This document shows positions 1 to 10,151 of a DNA stretch of 26,873 nucleotides, one piece after another. The notes under the pieces are model-generated. The model was not told where the DNA came from and did not search any database. It saw nothing but the letters and a program-made list of their open reading frames with translations. The position numbers and the translations under genes were made by a program. The first letter of the stretch is position 1. Each line of letters opens with the position of its first letter. This DNA comes from Ichthyophonus hoferi (lineage: Eukaryota; Opisthokonta; Ichthyosporea; Ichthyophonida; Ichthyophonidae), in NCBI GenBank assembly GCA_002751075.1, contig NAOQ01000035.1, forward strand, positions 237,051 through 263,923. The letters run 5' to 3'.

Positions 1-59
1 TAATAATAATGGTAATAGTAATAACAATAATAATAATAATAGTAATAGTAGTAGTCATA
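1..59. repeat. (TAA)n-like trinucleotide tract
   Basis: Imperfect run of TAA/TAG/TGA-type trinucleotides (taataataat, ataacaataataataat) at the window edge. It holds many stops in all frames and is a simple repeat, probably extending to the left of the window. Confidence 0.8.
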
Positions 60-575
60 ATGATAGTCCATCCTATTATGTTTGTTTTATATTTACATTA
101 ATACTATCTACAATCTACACTACACATGAATACTAAGCGTCCCGCACTCTTTCATTAGTTAACTACAAGCGTTATTCTCTTTATTTCTCTCTCTATCGAC
201 CCTGTTCTCATTCTCTATTGTGTATTATATATACATAATCACATATACACATATACATATATCCTTGGGGTAACGATTCATCTATAATATAACTGTTAGA
301 TGCCCCGCCCACTACGAACATATCATTTTTAATGAATTAATTAATTAATTAATGTGTTTAGTGTAGTATATGATAATATTGATATTATCTCTCTATTTAA
401 TGCTATGTAGGTATACATTGGTGATGTAGTACCTTGCAGGTTTGGGGTTGGTTTAAATGCTTATATAATCGGGAATAGAAAAGTGTAATACAAACTAGTA
501 TATAGTTATAGTAGCGTAATCGATTAGCATCAGCATTATGTGGGCTTATATGTCTATTGTAGTTTAAAAATAAAC

Positions 576-595
576 GAGAGGGAGAGAGGAGAGAG

Positions 596-626
<31 letters not shown>

Positions 627-629
627 AAG
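576..629. repeat. GA-rich microsatellite (GAGA / GAAA)
   Basis: Purine-only tract of GAGAGG followed by repeated GAAA and again GAGA units. A low-complexity simple repeat upstream of the first recognised NAD kinase exon. Confidence 0.85.
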
Positions 630-850
630 TAAATATAGTTTCTTAGTTATTGAAACTGGAAGTAAATAATAATCTAGTCTATCTAATAGTATACTCCCAG
701 CCTATCAAATCAATGGAAACTTAGGCACACCTTAGAGATAATAGCAATATGGTGAATGATCATTGGAGGATTGCATATGTATAAAGGAGGGGAAGGGAAG
801 GAAAGGGGGTGATAGATGTGTAGTGGGCATTAATCTTTACTATCCCACAG

Positions 851-3800
851 AGAGGTGGACCTGCTTAACATACAGGCACTAGACATGAGGTGTGTTGTGA
901 GTAAGGAATAAAAGAATATGGTAGAGTAGATAGAATAGAGTGTAGGAACAGAGGTACATGACTTTATAGTACACGTATTGAGCTAGGTGAAGACAATATT
1001 ACTGTGATAGTACGATAGAAAGAGAAAGAGAGAAAGCAGAACTACAACTACTTCCTTATCATTGGCTAACTACCTTTCAATCATCTCACAGTAAGGTCGT
1101 GAAAGACATTGTATCCCTTCAATTTGATTGGAAGGAGCCACCTAAAAAGGCATTAGTAGTAAAGAAATGGAACAGTCCACAAATATGTATTCACATGAAG
1201 GTGAGTACTAACCCTTGCCCACTTTCTTATGGTTATTTACCCATTAATTGGCCATTTCCTTTATAGTGAACCTTATAGTGTTCCCTTAATAGACCTATCC
1301 TACCTACCATCCACACGGCTTTAATGTTCTCTGCATGTATGTACATATAATGTATACCTATATTATGTGTATAAGTTTATGTATAGGTATATGTATCTAT
1401 GTATATATACATATCTATATACTTACACTGCATTACCTACCTATCTTTCTTTCTTTCCTCTCTCTCTCTCTTCTCTCTCCTTACCATTCTACTCTTTCTC
1501 GTACACCATACCCTATCCGACCCGACCCGACCCGACCTTGTCTATTGACTGACTACACATATTCTATCAGAACATATTATTATATCTAGAAAACCTGCAC
1601 ATTTCCACGGTTATTGAGCCTTCAGTATTCGAAGATAAAAAATTATTTGTCGAAGATACTTTCAAATATACCCAGTTATTTGACAAAAATGACGAAAAAC
1701 AGAAGCGGTCAATAGATTTTATTGTGTGCTTAGGAGGAGATGGGTAGGTGACCTTGGTTGCTATGGTTACTATGGTTACTGTTGTATGTTGTATATGTTG
1801 TATCTATATTGTGTTTTGATTGATGGTTTCAAACCTCTCTTTCGCATTCAGTGTACCTGTACCTGTATATATTATTAGGTATAGTATATAGTGTATAATA
1901 TGTAGTATATAGTATATACTGTGTAGTGTATAGTATATAATATATAATACATAGTAAATAGTATGTAGTATATAGTATATATATACATATATATATATCT
2001 AACTGTCCTTTTCCATCTTTTTGGTCTCTCACCTCTATACACCTCCTGCTGTGTCTTTCATTGTACCCCTTGTCAAACACATCTCATCTCTTTGCACTCC
2101 TTTATTATGTCTTATTTTATTTCTCTACGCTGTTGTTCACCTCTTCTATGTTTTTCTGTATACTTCTCCAAAGAATCCTTAGGTCTTTCTGTAATCTGTA
2201 GCTCTTTATCCTTTTTCTTTTTCAGCGATCATCATAGACTTAGGCTATGTAAGGGCAGGTGTCATTCTCATTTGGCTTTACCTTCCTCTCACCATGTATA
2301 TATATATACCTACACTAACCTACAAGCATATATACACATATATACACATATATACACACATACACACATATACTAAACTATACACACATATACACATATA
2401 TACTGAACTATGATATACACACATACACATACCTACCTACCTACATACATACATACACTAACACCCAACCCTCTTAACCCAGTCTTATCCTGTATGTATC
2501 ATCCATGTTTCAGAAGTATAGTCCACCAATACTATCCTTTCACCTTGGGACCCTTGGGTTTTTAACCCCTTTCGAGATCAGAAATTTCAAAAAGTAATTT
2601 TCGTACTATCTTATTATTATATTATTTTATTATTATACTATCTTATTATTATACTATCTTATTAATATACTATCTTATTATTATAATATCTTACTATTAT
2701 ACTATCCTACTATTATACTATATTGATATATAAGTAATTATGAAATAGTTATACCCAAGTTTATTGTTGTCAACGCAATCAGTCTGGATAATTTGATAAA
2801 AACGTAACACGAATATTTTTATACATACATTTATATAATTTTAAAATATTCATTCTTTTCATATGATAGTATCAGACCTCTGAAAGCCTATAGTAGCGTA
2901 TACAATGTTCATTGTTTCCATTTAGACCGACCCTGGTCTGTACCTTTAATAGCCCTTTTAATCATATATCCTCCCCATATACCCTATACCTTCTATCACC
3001 AAGCCTGTCTCTCTCTCTCTCTCGTGTGCCCCTGTTCACACTTCCTTTCCCTTTCCTAGATATATCAACCAGGTACTGACAGGTGGGTTCCCTATTACTC
3101 TACGAATGAGATTAGAATGTTCCATTGAAAGGGGAAATAGACCAATCATTGCAGGCAACCTTCCAGAATCCCACTTCACCCGTGCTAATGTAAGACCAGG
3201 CCTATAACTATCATGCCGCCTGTTGACCCTGTAAATATACGATGCTATATTTATATATTTATATTGATAAATACTCGCATAAAAATATAATCTAATTGAT
3301 TATGGCAACCTGCACTAGTATTTTTTTCTGTTTCCCTTTCGTTTAATACCGTATCTTAACTTATTATAACTTATCACATCCTACCCTACGCTACCCTACG
3401 CTTTCAACCCGTCCTTTATGCGCTACCCACCCACACACAGACAGGAGAGACCATCTCAGATAACTACGTAGTATTAAACGAGGTAGTGATCGATAGAGGG
3501 CCGTCTCCTTTCCTAGGTACCTTAGACCTTTATGTGGGTAGTCGTCATATTACTTCCATACAGGCAGACGGCGTTATAGTGGCCACGCCTACGGGAAGGT
3601 AGGTGGATGTGTATGTAGATGTAGTATGATAGTATGGTAGTATAGTAGTATAGTAGTATAGTAGTGTAGTAGTATAATAATATAGTACTTTGGTAGTATA
3701 GTAGTATAGTGGTATAATAGTATAGTAGTATAGTAGCATAATAGTATAACAGTATGGTATAGTAGTATAATAGTATAATAGTATAATAGTATAATATTAT

Positions 3801-5670
3801 AGTATAGCAGTATAGTAGTATAATAGTATAGTATAGCAGTATAGTAGTATAATAGTATAGTAGTATAGTATAGTATTATAGTATAGTAGTAAGTAGTATA
3901 ATATTATAGTAGTATAATAGAGTTGGAGAGAGATATAAAGTATATATATAAGTATTGATATGATATGTAAGGTAGATGTAGGATAGATGTATGCTATATA
4001 AGGTATATCTTGGGGCATACATGGCGTATATGATGACCAATAAGATGACCAATAAGATGGCAAGGTACAGCCAATGCTAACCACTGGCTCTAGTTACTGT
4101 ATATATTTAGCAGGGTTATTGTTGTGGTTAGGAAGGTATGAACGTCCAATGAGAATAGGCTATATATTACTATAAAATGATATTAATTAGATAAAGGTGA
4201 CTCCCGATCACGATCACAATCACACCCAACATCCAATCATATTACACTCGCCCCACTATATTTACACCTTATTAGGGTGACTCTACTCTACCTACACCTC
4301 CACCTATACCTATAATTGTAATCTTTCTTTTATACCTCTCCCTCTCCCTCTCCCTCTCTCTACACGTATACTTACACTGTCTATCCTTGCCCACAGTACG
4401 GCCTATTCTCTTTCTGCAGGCGGAGCCATGGCTCACCCGAACGTGCCAGGCATCCTAGTTACCCCTATTTGCCCTCACACTCTCTCCTTCCGCCCCTTGA
4501 TCCTGCCTGCTTCCGCCACTCTAAAGGTAGGGTTATGTTATATGAAGTAAATACATGCCTATGCATGTTGTTTAGTGTCCTCTGCGTATATAATAGAAAG
4601 AGATAGAGAGAGAGGCCAGATATATATATATATAGTTGTTTCACATCTTGCTAGGCATATAGTAGTACTATCCAAAAGAATGAGGGAAAAGGTAGTGGAG
4701 TAATAATAAGGATATAGTGTAAGTTGCCTCTGAGATATGTTTTTTATAGCTTTTATCTTATGGTGAATGTGGGAAACATGAAACATAGTATGCTTATCAT
4801 CTGCATATACACACATAAACTAATATACACATACATTATATATATGCACATTAGAATATACACTCATAAAAATGAACGACCCCCTGAACCCAGCGTATAC
4901 TACTACCTAATACATAATACATATGAATATGAATGCAAACTAAACCCTATTAATGCACATTTAGATTGTAGTACAGGAGGGGAGTCGCAACCATTCTGCC
5001 TGGGTATCATGTGATGGTCGAAACCGCCAGCAAATCAACCAAGGAGACACGTTAAACATCACCTGCTCACCCTATTATGTGCCCACTGTGTCGTATGTAC
5101 CCCACCCAGTCATGCACTAGTTACCCCTGTATATCCTCATTTAGTTTTAGTTGACTCTTGTTGCTATACCCTATCTCATTTTTCTTTTCAGTTTTGTCCT
5201 ACCATATAAACCATAGACTCTTGCTTTTCCAGGCAGGCTATTTACATACATCCTTCCTCAGTTTTTTTTTTCCACCTTTATGTTGTTTTGTTTTTCTTTT
5301 GTTCTTTTCCTATTCTCTACTTTCTTTCTCGTATAGTCCTAATGTTTGTTTGTTCATCTGGGCTGCCGCCACGATCCATTTTCTCTTCTTTGGGTATTTT
5401 GATAAGGATGGGTAGACGTAAATAAGGTATAAACAGATCGTCATGTCTGTGTGTTATTATAATTACTGAACGGATGCAACGTATGCAATCTAGTAACTGG
5501 TAACCTGGTAATTGACTTGTCATTGGGTTGATATCGTTCACAGGAAGATAAGCCAAAGCCATGATTGGTTTGACAGTCTTAATCGCTGCCTTTCTTGGAA
5601 TGTACGCGGCCATATGCGAGGCCACGACGATTATAGTGAAGATGCTTCATGCATTTCAGAAATATCATAA
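851..5670 (+). CDS. NADK: NAD kinase, 5' exon(s) missing, nine exons recovered
   Basis: ATP-NAD kinase: phosphorylates NAD to NADP. Exons placed by homology, GT..AG sites and matching phase: 851-889 (less certain), 1092-1200, 1571-1743, 2483-2593, 3060-3189, 3441-3598, 4397-4526, 4977-5092, 5544-5670 (stop TAA). They total 1093 nt, one base plus 364 in-frame codons including the stop, with no internal stop. Seen in order: VVKKW (start of the core), LGGDG split by the intron at 1743/2483, the [17 protein letters not shown] block, [12 protein letters not shown] (3474 on), [15 protein letters not shown] split at 3598/4397, [20 protein letters not shown] (4998 on) and the C-terminal [15 protein letters not shown]. 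These are the family's substrate-binding and catalytic blocks, so the enzyme looks functional. The residue after GGDG is Leu, where animals have Thr; plant NADK2-type enzymes also have a hydrophobic residue there. No transit peptide can be judged because the N-terminus is absent. Its 3' end faces the NMNAT-like gene. Confidence 0.93.
1444..1480. repeat. CT-rich microsatellite in NAD kinase intron
   Basis: Pyrimidine tract of TTTC then CT units within the 1201-1570 intron. Short open frames over it are low-complexity and not genes. Confidence 0.8.
1863..1995. repeat. TATAGTATATAGT-type AT minisatellite in NAD kinase intron
   Basis: About 130 bases of degenerate repeats of TAGTATATAGTGTATAA and (TA)n within the 1744-2482 intron. 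A Tyr/Ile/Leu-rich minus-strand frame over it is an artefact. Confidence 0.8.
2293..2455. repeat. (TATACACA)n / (ACATACCT)n simple repeats in NAD kinase intron
   Basis: Alternating ATATACAC units grading into CATACCTACCTAC units, ending about 30 bases before the acceptor at 2482. Intronic low-complexity DNA. Confidence 0.8.
2606..2717. repeat. 16-bp tandem repeat, seven copies
   Basis: Seven consecutive 16-base units related to CTATCTTATTATTATA begin at 2606, 2622, 2638, 2654, 2670, 2686 and 2702, with 0 to about 4 differences from that consensus. The array starts 13 bases after the donor at 2593/2594 of the fourth recovered NAD kinase exon. The regular period separates it from ordinary AT-rich sequence. 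Confidence 0.85.
3623..3915. repeat. TAGTAGTATA minisatellite, about 290 bp, in NAD kinase intron
   Basis: Long array of degenerate TAGTATAGTAGTATAATAG units in the intron 3599-4396. Minus-strand frames through it read as Tyr/Leu/Thr-only peptides, which marks them as repeat artefacts. Confidence 0.9.
4336..4362. repeat. (CCTCTC)n microsatellite in NAD kinase intron
   Basis: CTCTCC hexamer run about 35 bases upstream of the acceptor at 4396. It could add to the pyrimidine-rich context of that splice site, but is otherwise simple sequence. Confidence 0.75.
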
Positions 5671-7797
5671 ACACTATACACATACACCAGAGCTATAAGT
5701 GTATAGGAGGTTAAAATATAGTTGCGAAAATATAACTGAAACGTATGTATGTATGTAGGCATACTTTATGTTCTGATCGGGTCTCAGGGAGTACTCTAGA
5801 GTAGCATTCATTGTATGGTGAACATATTAATGTTTCATAATGTCCCGCATTCTCTCATTATATTGAGTGATCAATTCTGTTAATAGTACTCGACCTTGAT
5901 AAAGTGACCATTAAAATAAATAATTAGAGATCAATTACCAATTACTTACATTGGCCAATTGCATTAAATGAATTTGGTCTGTATGATTGATTAATTGGTC
6001 TATATAGATTCAATTTGGAGGGTGGAAGTTATTTGAGTAATACATTGTTGGCTGATGGCTGATATTTTGCCCTTCACTACATATAATTTTATAGTTACTG
6101 AAAAATTATTCACTCCAATGAATTCCCCCATTAGTTTTAATCAGTAGTTACCTACTGCAATCGAGGCGTAAATTTGAAACATCAGTGATTTACTAAAGGC
6201 TCGTGAAAATTATCATCTACTAGCCCTAAAAGTACAAGAAATTATTGCAGTAATGCTTTAGGCAATACTTAATGTTCATATAAAAATTAATATGCATATA
6301 CGATAGGTTGATATTAGATTAATATTCTTTTATTAAACACCATTGAAAATGAAGCTGTGACTACAATCTAGATGTGTTATATCAGAGATTATATATATGT
6401 ACGATACTTTGATGACTTTAGATTATTCTATAGTTTGAGCCATACTATCGAAAGTCCTATGATGGCCAGTTTTAAAATGAACCTGCTATTTGTTCGGACT
6501 GCGTGAGCAATAATAATTGCTAATAATATTAATTAATTATAACTATTTGAAAAAAATATCTAACGTAAATAAATATTGCCTTTTAACTCGTCGAGTATAA
6601 GTTATATATATCCTATAGTTGCCATAAGCCATTCTTTCTATTTATCCCACCTCTATTATGTGGTAGACTTAAGACCAAACACAACCGTTTAAAGGGACAC
6701 CTTGATTGGATTGCTTTACATTTTATTTGTAATTGTAATTCTACTAACCTATTATTTAGCCATAATATAACCGCATTACATCTTACTACCGTGTATCAGC
6801 ACATACCATTATTGGTTCATGGTGGAGCATGATATAACTCGGTAACTCACTTGTTATTTATCAAGCTGAGATATCTTGCCAAAGTATTTCAGGGATTTCA
6901 ACACATTTTATGTCATCCAATAATTAATCCTATTGGGTCCATAAACCACATTTCCACTGTCAATTGCACAGTTATTCTGACCTAATATAGGCTGATTACA
7001 ATATTTGGATATATATAACGAGTCAGGTTAGAGGTGAATAGCAAAAAAGCTCAGTAAAACTAAAATATGCACATCATAATGACTAATAATATGTGAGTGA
7101 TAGTAATATATTGTTATCAAATTCTAGATAAAGAATATTTATTTAATTTAAATATTTCTTTATATAGCTATAATTATTTAATATTATAAACAGTTATTAA
7201 TGCATATGTAGTCCAAAACAAATAGGCAGTACAATGTAAACAAACCTGCCGAATAATATTGATGCCAAATGCTAATCCAAGACGGCCAATCAAGATTAAA
7301 ACACCCTTGAACTCGGCATTCCCTCAACTATAAATTGGTGCAGGTCACAGAAACGGAACCTGTCTCTAGTTATATTCACCATTAAATCATGGTGTATGAG
7401 AATATACTATTTTAAACAACTTTTACGAATTCAAAGAAAACCAAAACATAATTGAAAATAATCGTTGGCATTATCTGTAATAAATTTCTTTTAAGTATAA
7501 GTATGAACCTAGCAATAGTAACTATGGTAACAGACAGGCGACATAATCATCTTTCTGAAATATAAGCCTTTTAAATTCATATTAAATCATATATACCAAT
7601 GAGGCAGAAGTTAGAGAATAAAACGATAAAGCTAGCACTGACAAATATATTGATTGACATTTTTGATTAAATCAGTTCTGTTTAAGTATTGGTTGATTTC
7701 TATAATGGAGAACCTAGCATATATATATAACAACATTTCCATTTTAAATATCTTAAAAAACAAGAATTTTTTTTTTAAAGCTACCTGTAGTTTATTA
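5671..7797. other. Convergent spacer between NAD kinase and NMNAT-like gene; no gene seen
   Basis: AT-rich sequence with stops in all frames and no supported exon, RNA gene or long repeat. A possible poly(A) signal for the NAD kinase (AATAAA) occurs near 5914-5919. A near-palindrome at about 7130-7162 (AAAGAATATTTA against TAAATATTTCTTT) could form an AT stem. Both flanking genes end here, so any sequence in common would be 3' UTR. Confidence 0.6.
7791..7796 (-). promoter_or_regulatory. Possible poly(A) signal of the NMNAT-like gene
   Basis: TTTATT on the plus strand reads AATAAA on the minus strand, directly after the stop codon (7798-7800). If used, the 3' UTR would be only about 20-30 bases. 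This is inferred from motif and position only. Confidence 0.35.
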
Positions 7798-8757
7798 TTA
7801 AGAAATATATAACTTTCTGTTGTTAATATAATTTCTAGTTGACCTTGCTAACAGTATTTCATTTGACATGTTCGTTTTCACCCTTCTCCGTGCCTCGGAA
7901 GAAGAAGTTAAATTAACAATTGGATTATAAATATATGCCAGGTGTATTTTACTCCTGAATTTATCTACTATTCCTCCTTCCACTGCCTTTTTCATATCAT
8001 CAGCATCGTGGTCAGCACGATTAAAGGCAATCACCTCTCCCACATCAAAGAGTGGACGAAGTTCAAGGTCTATATTACTATAGTAACTAGGTTCAAACAG
8101 ACGGATGAGTGTGTCGTAACCCATTATAAAATAGAAATGTGGGTTCTGGTCGTCATAGTGTGCCTTCAGGGCCTCCGCCTTGTCAGTAAACCGTCCGTGA
8201 CTAGTAACAGCAATACTCATAGGTATGTTTTTCATCTCCAACTCTTCAGCATCTATAATGCTTTCTAGCATGTGTAGACGTTCAGGAAGGGTAGCCCCAG
8301 TCACTGCCTTATCCACATTTGTTTTTGCAAGTACAAACACTAATTCATCAAACAAAAAGAGCTTGTGTGATTCCTTACAGAGTTGGAGATGAGCCAAGGT
8401 GGGGGGATTGAACGAAGCGGAGAGTATTCCTATCCGGCGTGGTGTCTTATGTTTACCTCCTGGGCTAAAATGTTTGGGTTTATCCAGTGTGAAAGAAGGG
8501 GAACAGACAGAATGCTTTTCTCCAATATTAATATTATCGGTTATGGGTTGATAGCTTTCACAAGTCTTTATCTCATTGTTAAGATCTTTACAGACAAGGT
8601 TGGTTGTGTTACATGAAAGACAAGATTTTGAAGTGACTTTGGTGTGTGTGTGGCCACAACGAGCAAACACTGCAACAGGTTGCTCTCCTACAACCACGGA
8701 TTGTACAAGTTGTTGTAACTGGTTTAATCTTTTGCTGCAATCGACTAGCCCTGCCAT
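7798..8757 (-). CDS. Nicotinamide-nucleotide adenylyltransferase-like protein (POF1/NadD-type nucleotidyltransferase fold)
   Basis: Single-exon gene of 319 residues. The nucleotidyltransferase domain runs from about residue 107 to the end. It opens RRIGILSASFNPPTLAH (107-123), the (H/T)xGH-type ATP-binding loop in its TxAH form, then LPERLHML (157-164), FIMGYDT (210-216), and near the C-terminus LTSSSEARRRV (283-293), matching the ISSTxxR phosphate-binding motif. Enzymes of this fold join ATP with nicotinamide or nicotinate mononucleotide to make the NAD(P)-pathway dinucleotide; the exact substrate is inferred. Residues 1-106 are a leader with a Cys/His-rich stretch (C34, H36, H38, C46, C49, C56) that might bind zinc. 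ATG 8757-8755 is the first in the frame and gives a complete domain. An acceptor-like CTGTGCAG lies two bases before it, so a 5' UTR intron is possible. It converges on the NAD kinase and is head-to-head with the protease. Being intronless among intron-rich neighbours is notable. Confidence 0.88.
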   Translation of the reverse strand: MAGLVDCSKRLNQLQQLVQSVVVGEQPVAVFARCGHTHTKVTSKSCLSCNTTNLVCKDLNNEIKTCESYQPITDNINIGEKHSVCSPSFTLDKPKHFSPGGKHKTPRRIGILSASFNPPTLAHLQLCKESHKLFLFDELVFVLAKTNVDKAVTGATLPERLHMLESIIDAEELEMKNIPMSIAVTSHGRFTDKAEALKAHYDDQNPHFYFIMGYDTLIRLFEPSYYSNIDLELRPLFDVGEVIAFNRADHDADDMKKAVEGGIVDKFRSKIHLAYIYNPIVNLTSSSEARRRVKTNMSNEILLARSTRNYINNRKLYIS

Positions 8758-10151
8758 TGCTGCACAGGTAAGCCCAATTTTTTTAATAGTGGTAATCAGC
8801 TTGCTGGTTAATATTACCTACTTTGTCTTTGATATTAGTATCTTTGGAAACCCTGAGTGATGTTTTGACTTAGGTTCGTTTAGAATTAACATGAAATTCA
8901 CGTTAGATATTAGCCATTAGATTCTTGTACTTGTCGCTAAGTGGTTTTTGAAAATTCCTTGCTAAGGATATAAAGTAATAAAGTAGAACGAAAAGTATAA
9001 TAAAAACATAACTAGATCAGAACAGATACTGCAAGTCAATAACTTTAGAGATACGATAGCATGGCTATTTCATCGATTAAAATAAATAAAATATCTATTA
9101 GGGCGATAAGATCTTTGCTACTATGTCTTAATTGCAATTCTGGCTTGTAGGTGGGAGAAATATGATACTTTCAGACTTTTTGAAGGAAGGGCATAGTGCT
9201 ATTAATAGCAACAATTCACATTTTTTAACTGTTTTTGTAATCGGTAAGATATATAGCCAATAGGAACCCGGATTCATTTTATTCCAAAATCAATCTGGTG
9301 TTATGACTATAATAGGTGTTTTCAATCCAAATGATCAGTTTCGCGATCATTAGTTTAATCCTGCCAATCAAAAAGTCAATTTGCCGATTAAAATTAAAAT
9401 TTCCCTGATCAAAAGAAGAACAAATATATAATTTTGAAAAAAATTGCTTTTTTAATTGTAGTAAAAAACCAATAGTTCCAATTTTTGTTTTTGTTATTTG
9501 TGATATGTATATAAAATTTTAATTTTGATGGGTAAATTTTGGATTTTGATTGAAAAATTAACTTTTTGATCGGTATTAAATAAGTTAGATTGGTAATTAG
9601 CCGCATATCTGACCTCATTTAAAACGATGAAGGATAACAAAAATATTCATCTTCTAATAAGCAGTAAATGTTATAATTAATTAATAACTGTAATTAATTG
9701 GACCAATGAATTTAGACGATTGCTGATTGATATTAACAAGCGAACGTATAAAATTTTGATCGCAAAACTGATCATTTGGATCGAAAACCTCAATGCATTG
9801 ACTTTATTCCATTGATATTCCTTTTTAAAAAACAACTCATTTCATCCAATCGTCTGTTACTCCCGCACATTCTAGATGAGGGAAGCAAATGATTCCCTGG
9901 GTCACTTGCATTCTCTAGATCGCCATGATGTATTTTTATGACATTGGCTACAGCATGGAAATATACATCTTTTACTTTTACTACAGTTTTATAGAAGCTT
10001 ATGTGTATCTGTCCATGTATGCTTTATATTAGTCTTACAAACAACCAAATTATTTATTATTTTACTAATTTCTTACGGAAGGGAATGGCAATGAAACAGA
10101 GGGCAATGAAGCAGCGTTAAGCTCGTTAGGTCAAAATTCATATTTGCAACC
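8758..10151. other. Head-to-head spacer between NMNAT-like gene and protease gene
   Basis: Must hold the promoters of both divergent genes. CCAAT or ATTGG pentamers are seen near 9256, 9364 and 9698, but in such AT-rich DNA this is weak evidence. Most of the middle is a fold-back element, described separately. No coding exon is supported; the minus-strand frame at 9409-9618 lies inside that element and is Lys/Asn/Ile/Phe-rich noise. Confidence 0.55.
9314..9790. mobile_element. Fold-back / MITE-like inverted-repeat element (non-coding)
   Basis: Two nested inverted repeats. Outer arms: 9319-9349 and the reverse complement of 9757-9787 match at 29 of 31 positions, sharing AATGATCAGTTT; with a two-base gap the match extends to about 9314 and 9790. 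Inner arms: 9364-9414 and the reverse complement of 9523-9573 match at about three quarters of positions without gaps (both open CC(A/G)ATCAAAAAGT). About 180 bases separate the inner right arm from the outer right arm, so the structure is asymmetric. No clear target-site duplication flanks it and no transposase is present. It could be a non-autonomous DNA transposon, a fold-back element, or a local inverted duplication. Confidence 0.6.

Larger units (their letters stand above)
1..850. other. Upstream region of the NAD kinase gene; no exon identified
   Basis: The first NAD kinase exon I can place begins at 851 and needs two bases from an earlier exon, so a start exon should lie here or further left. 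No ATG-bearing segment with a good donor in the required phase could be chosen with confidence. The stretch holds simple repeats, a short AATT run near 335-352 and a GA-rich tract, but no convincing gene. Confidence 0.5.

Noticed and set aside
1335-2376. Several Tyr/Ile/Ser-rich short frames in NAD kinase introns
   Set aside because: They translate microsatellites and pyrimidine tracts; composition is repeat-driven.
7942-8268. Plus-strand frames opposite the NMNAT-like gene (also 8383-8616 and 8576-8860)
   Set aside because: They are antisense shadows of a clear coding gene with conserved motifs on the minus strand.
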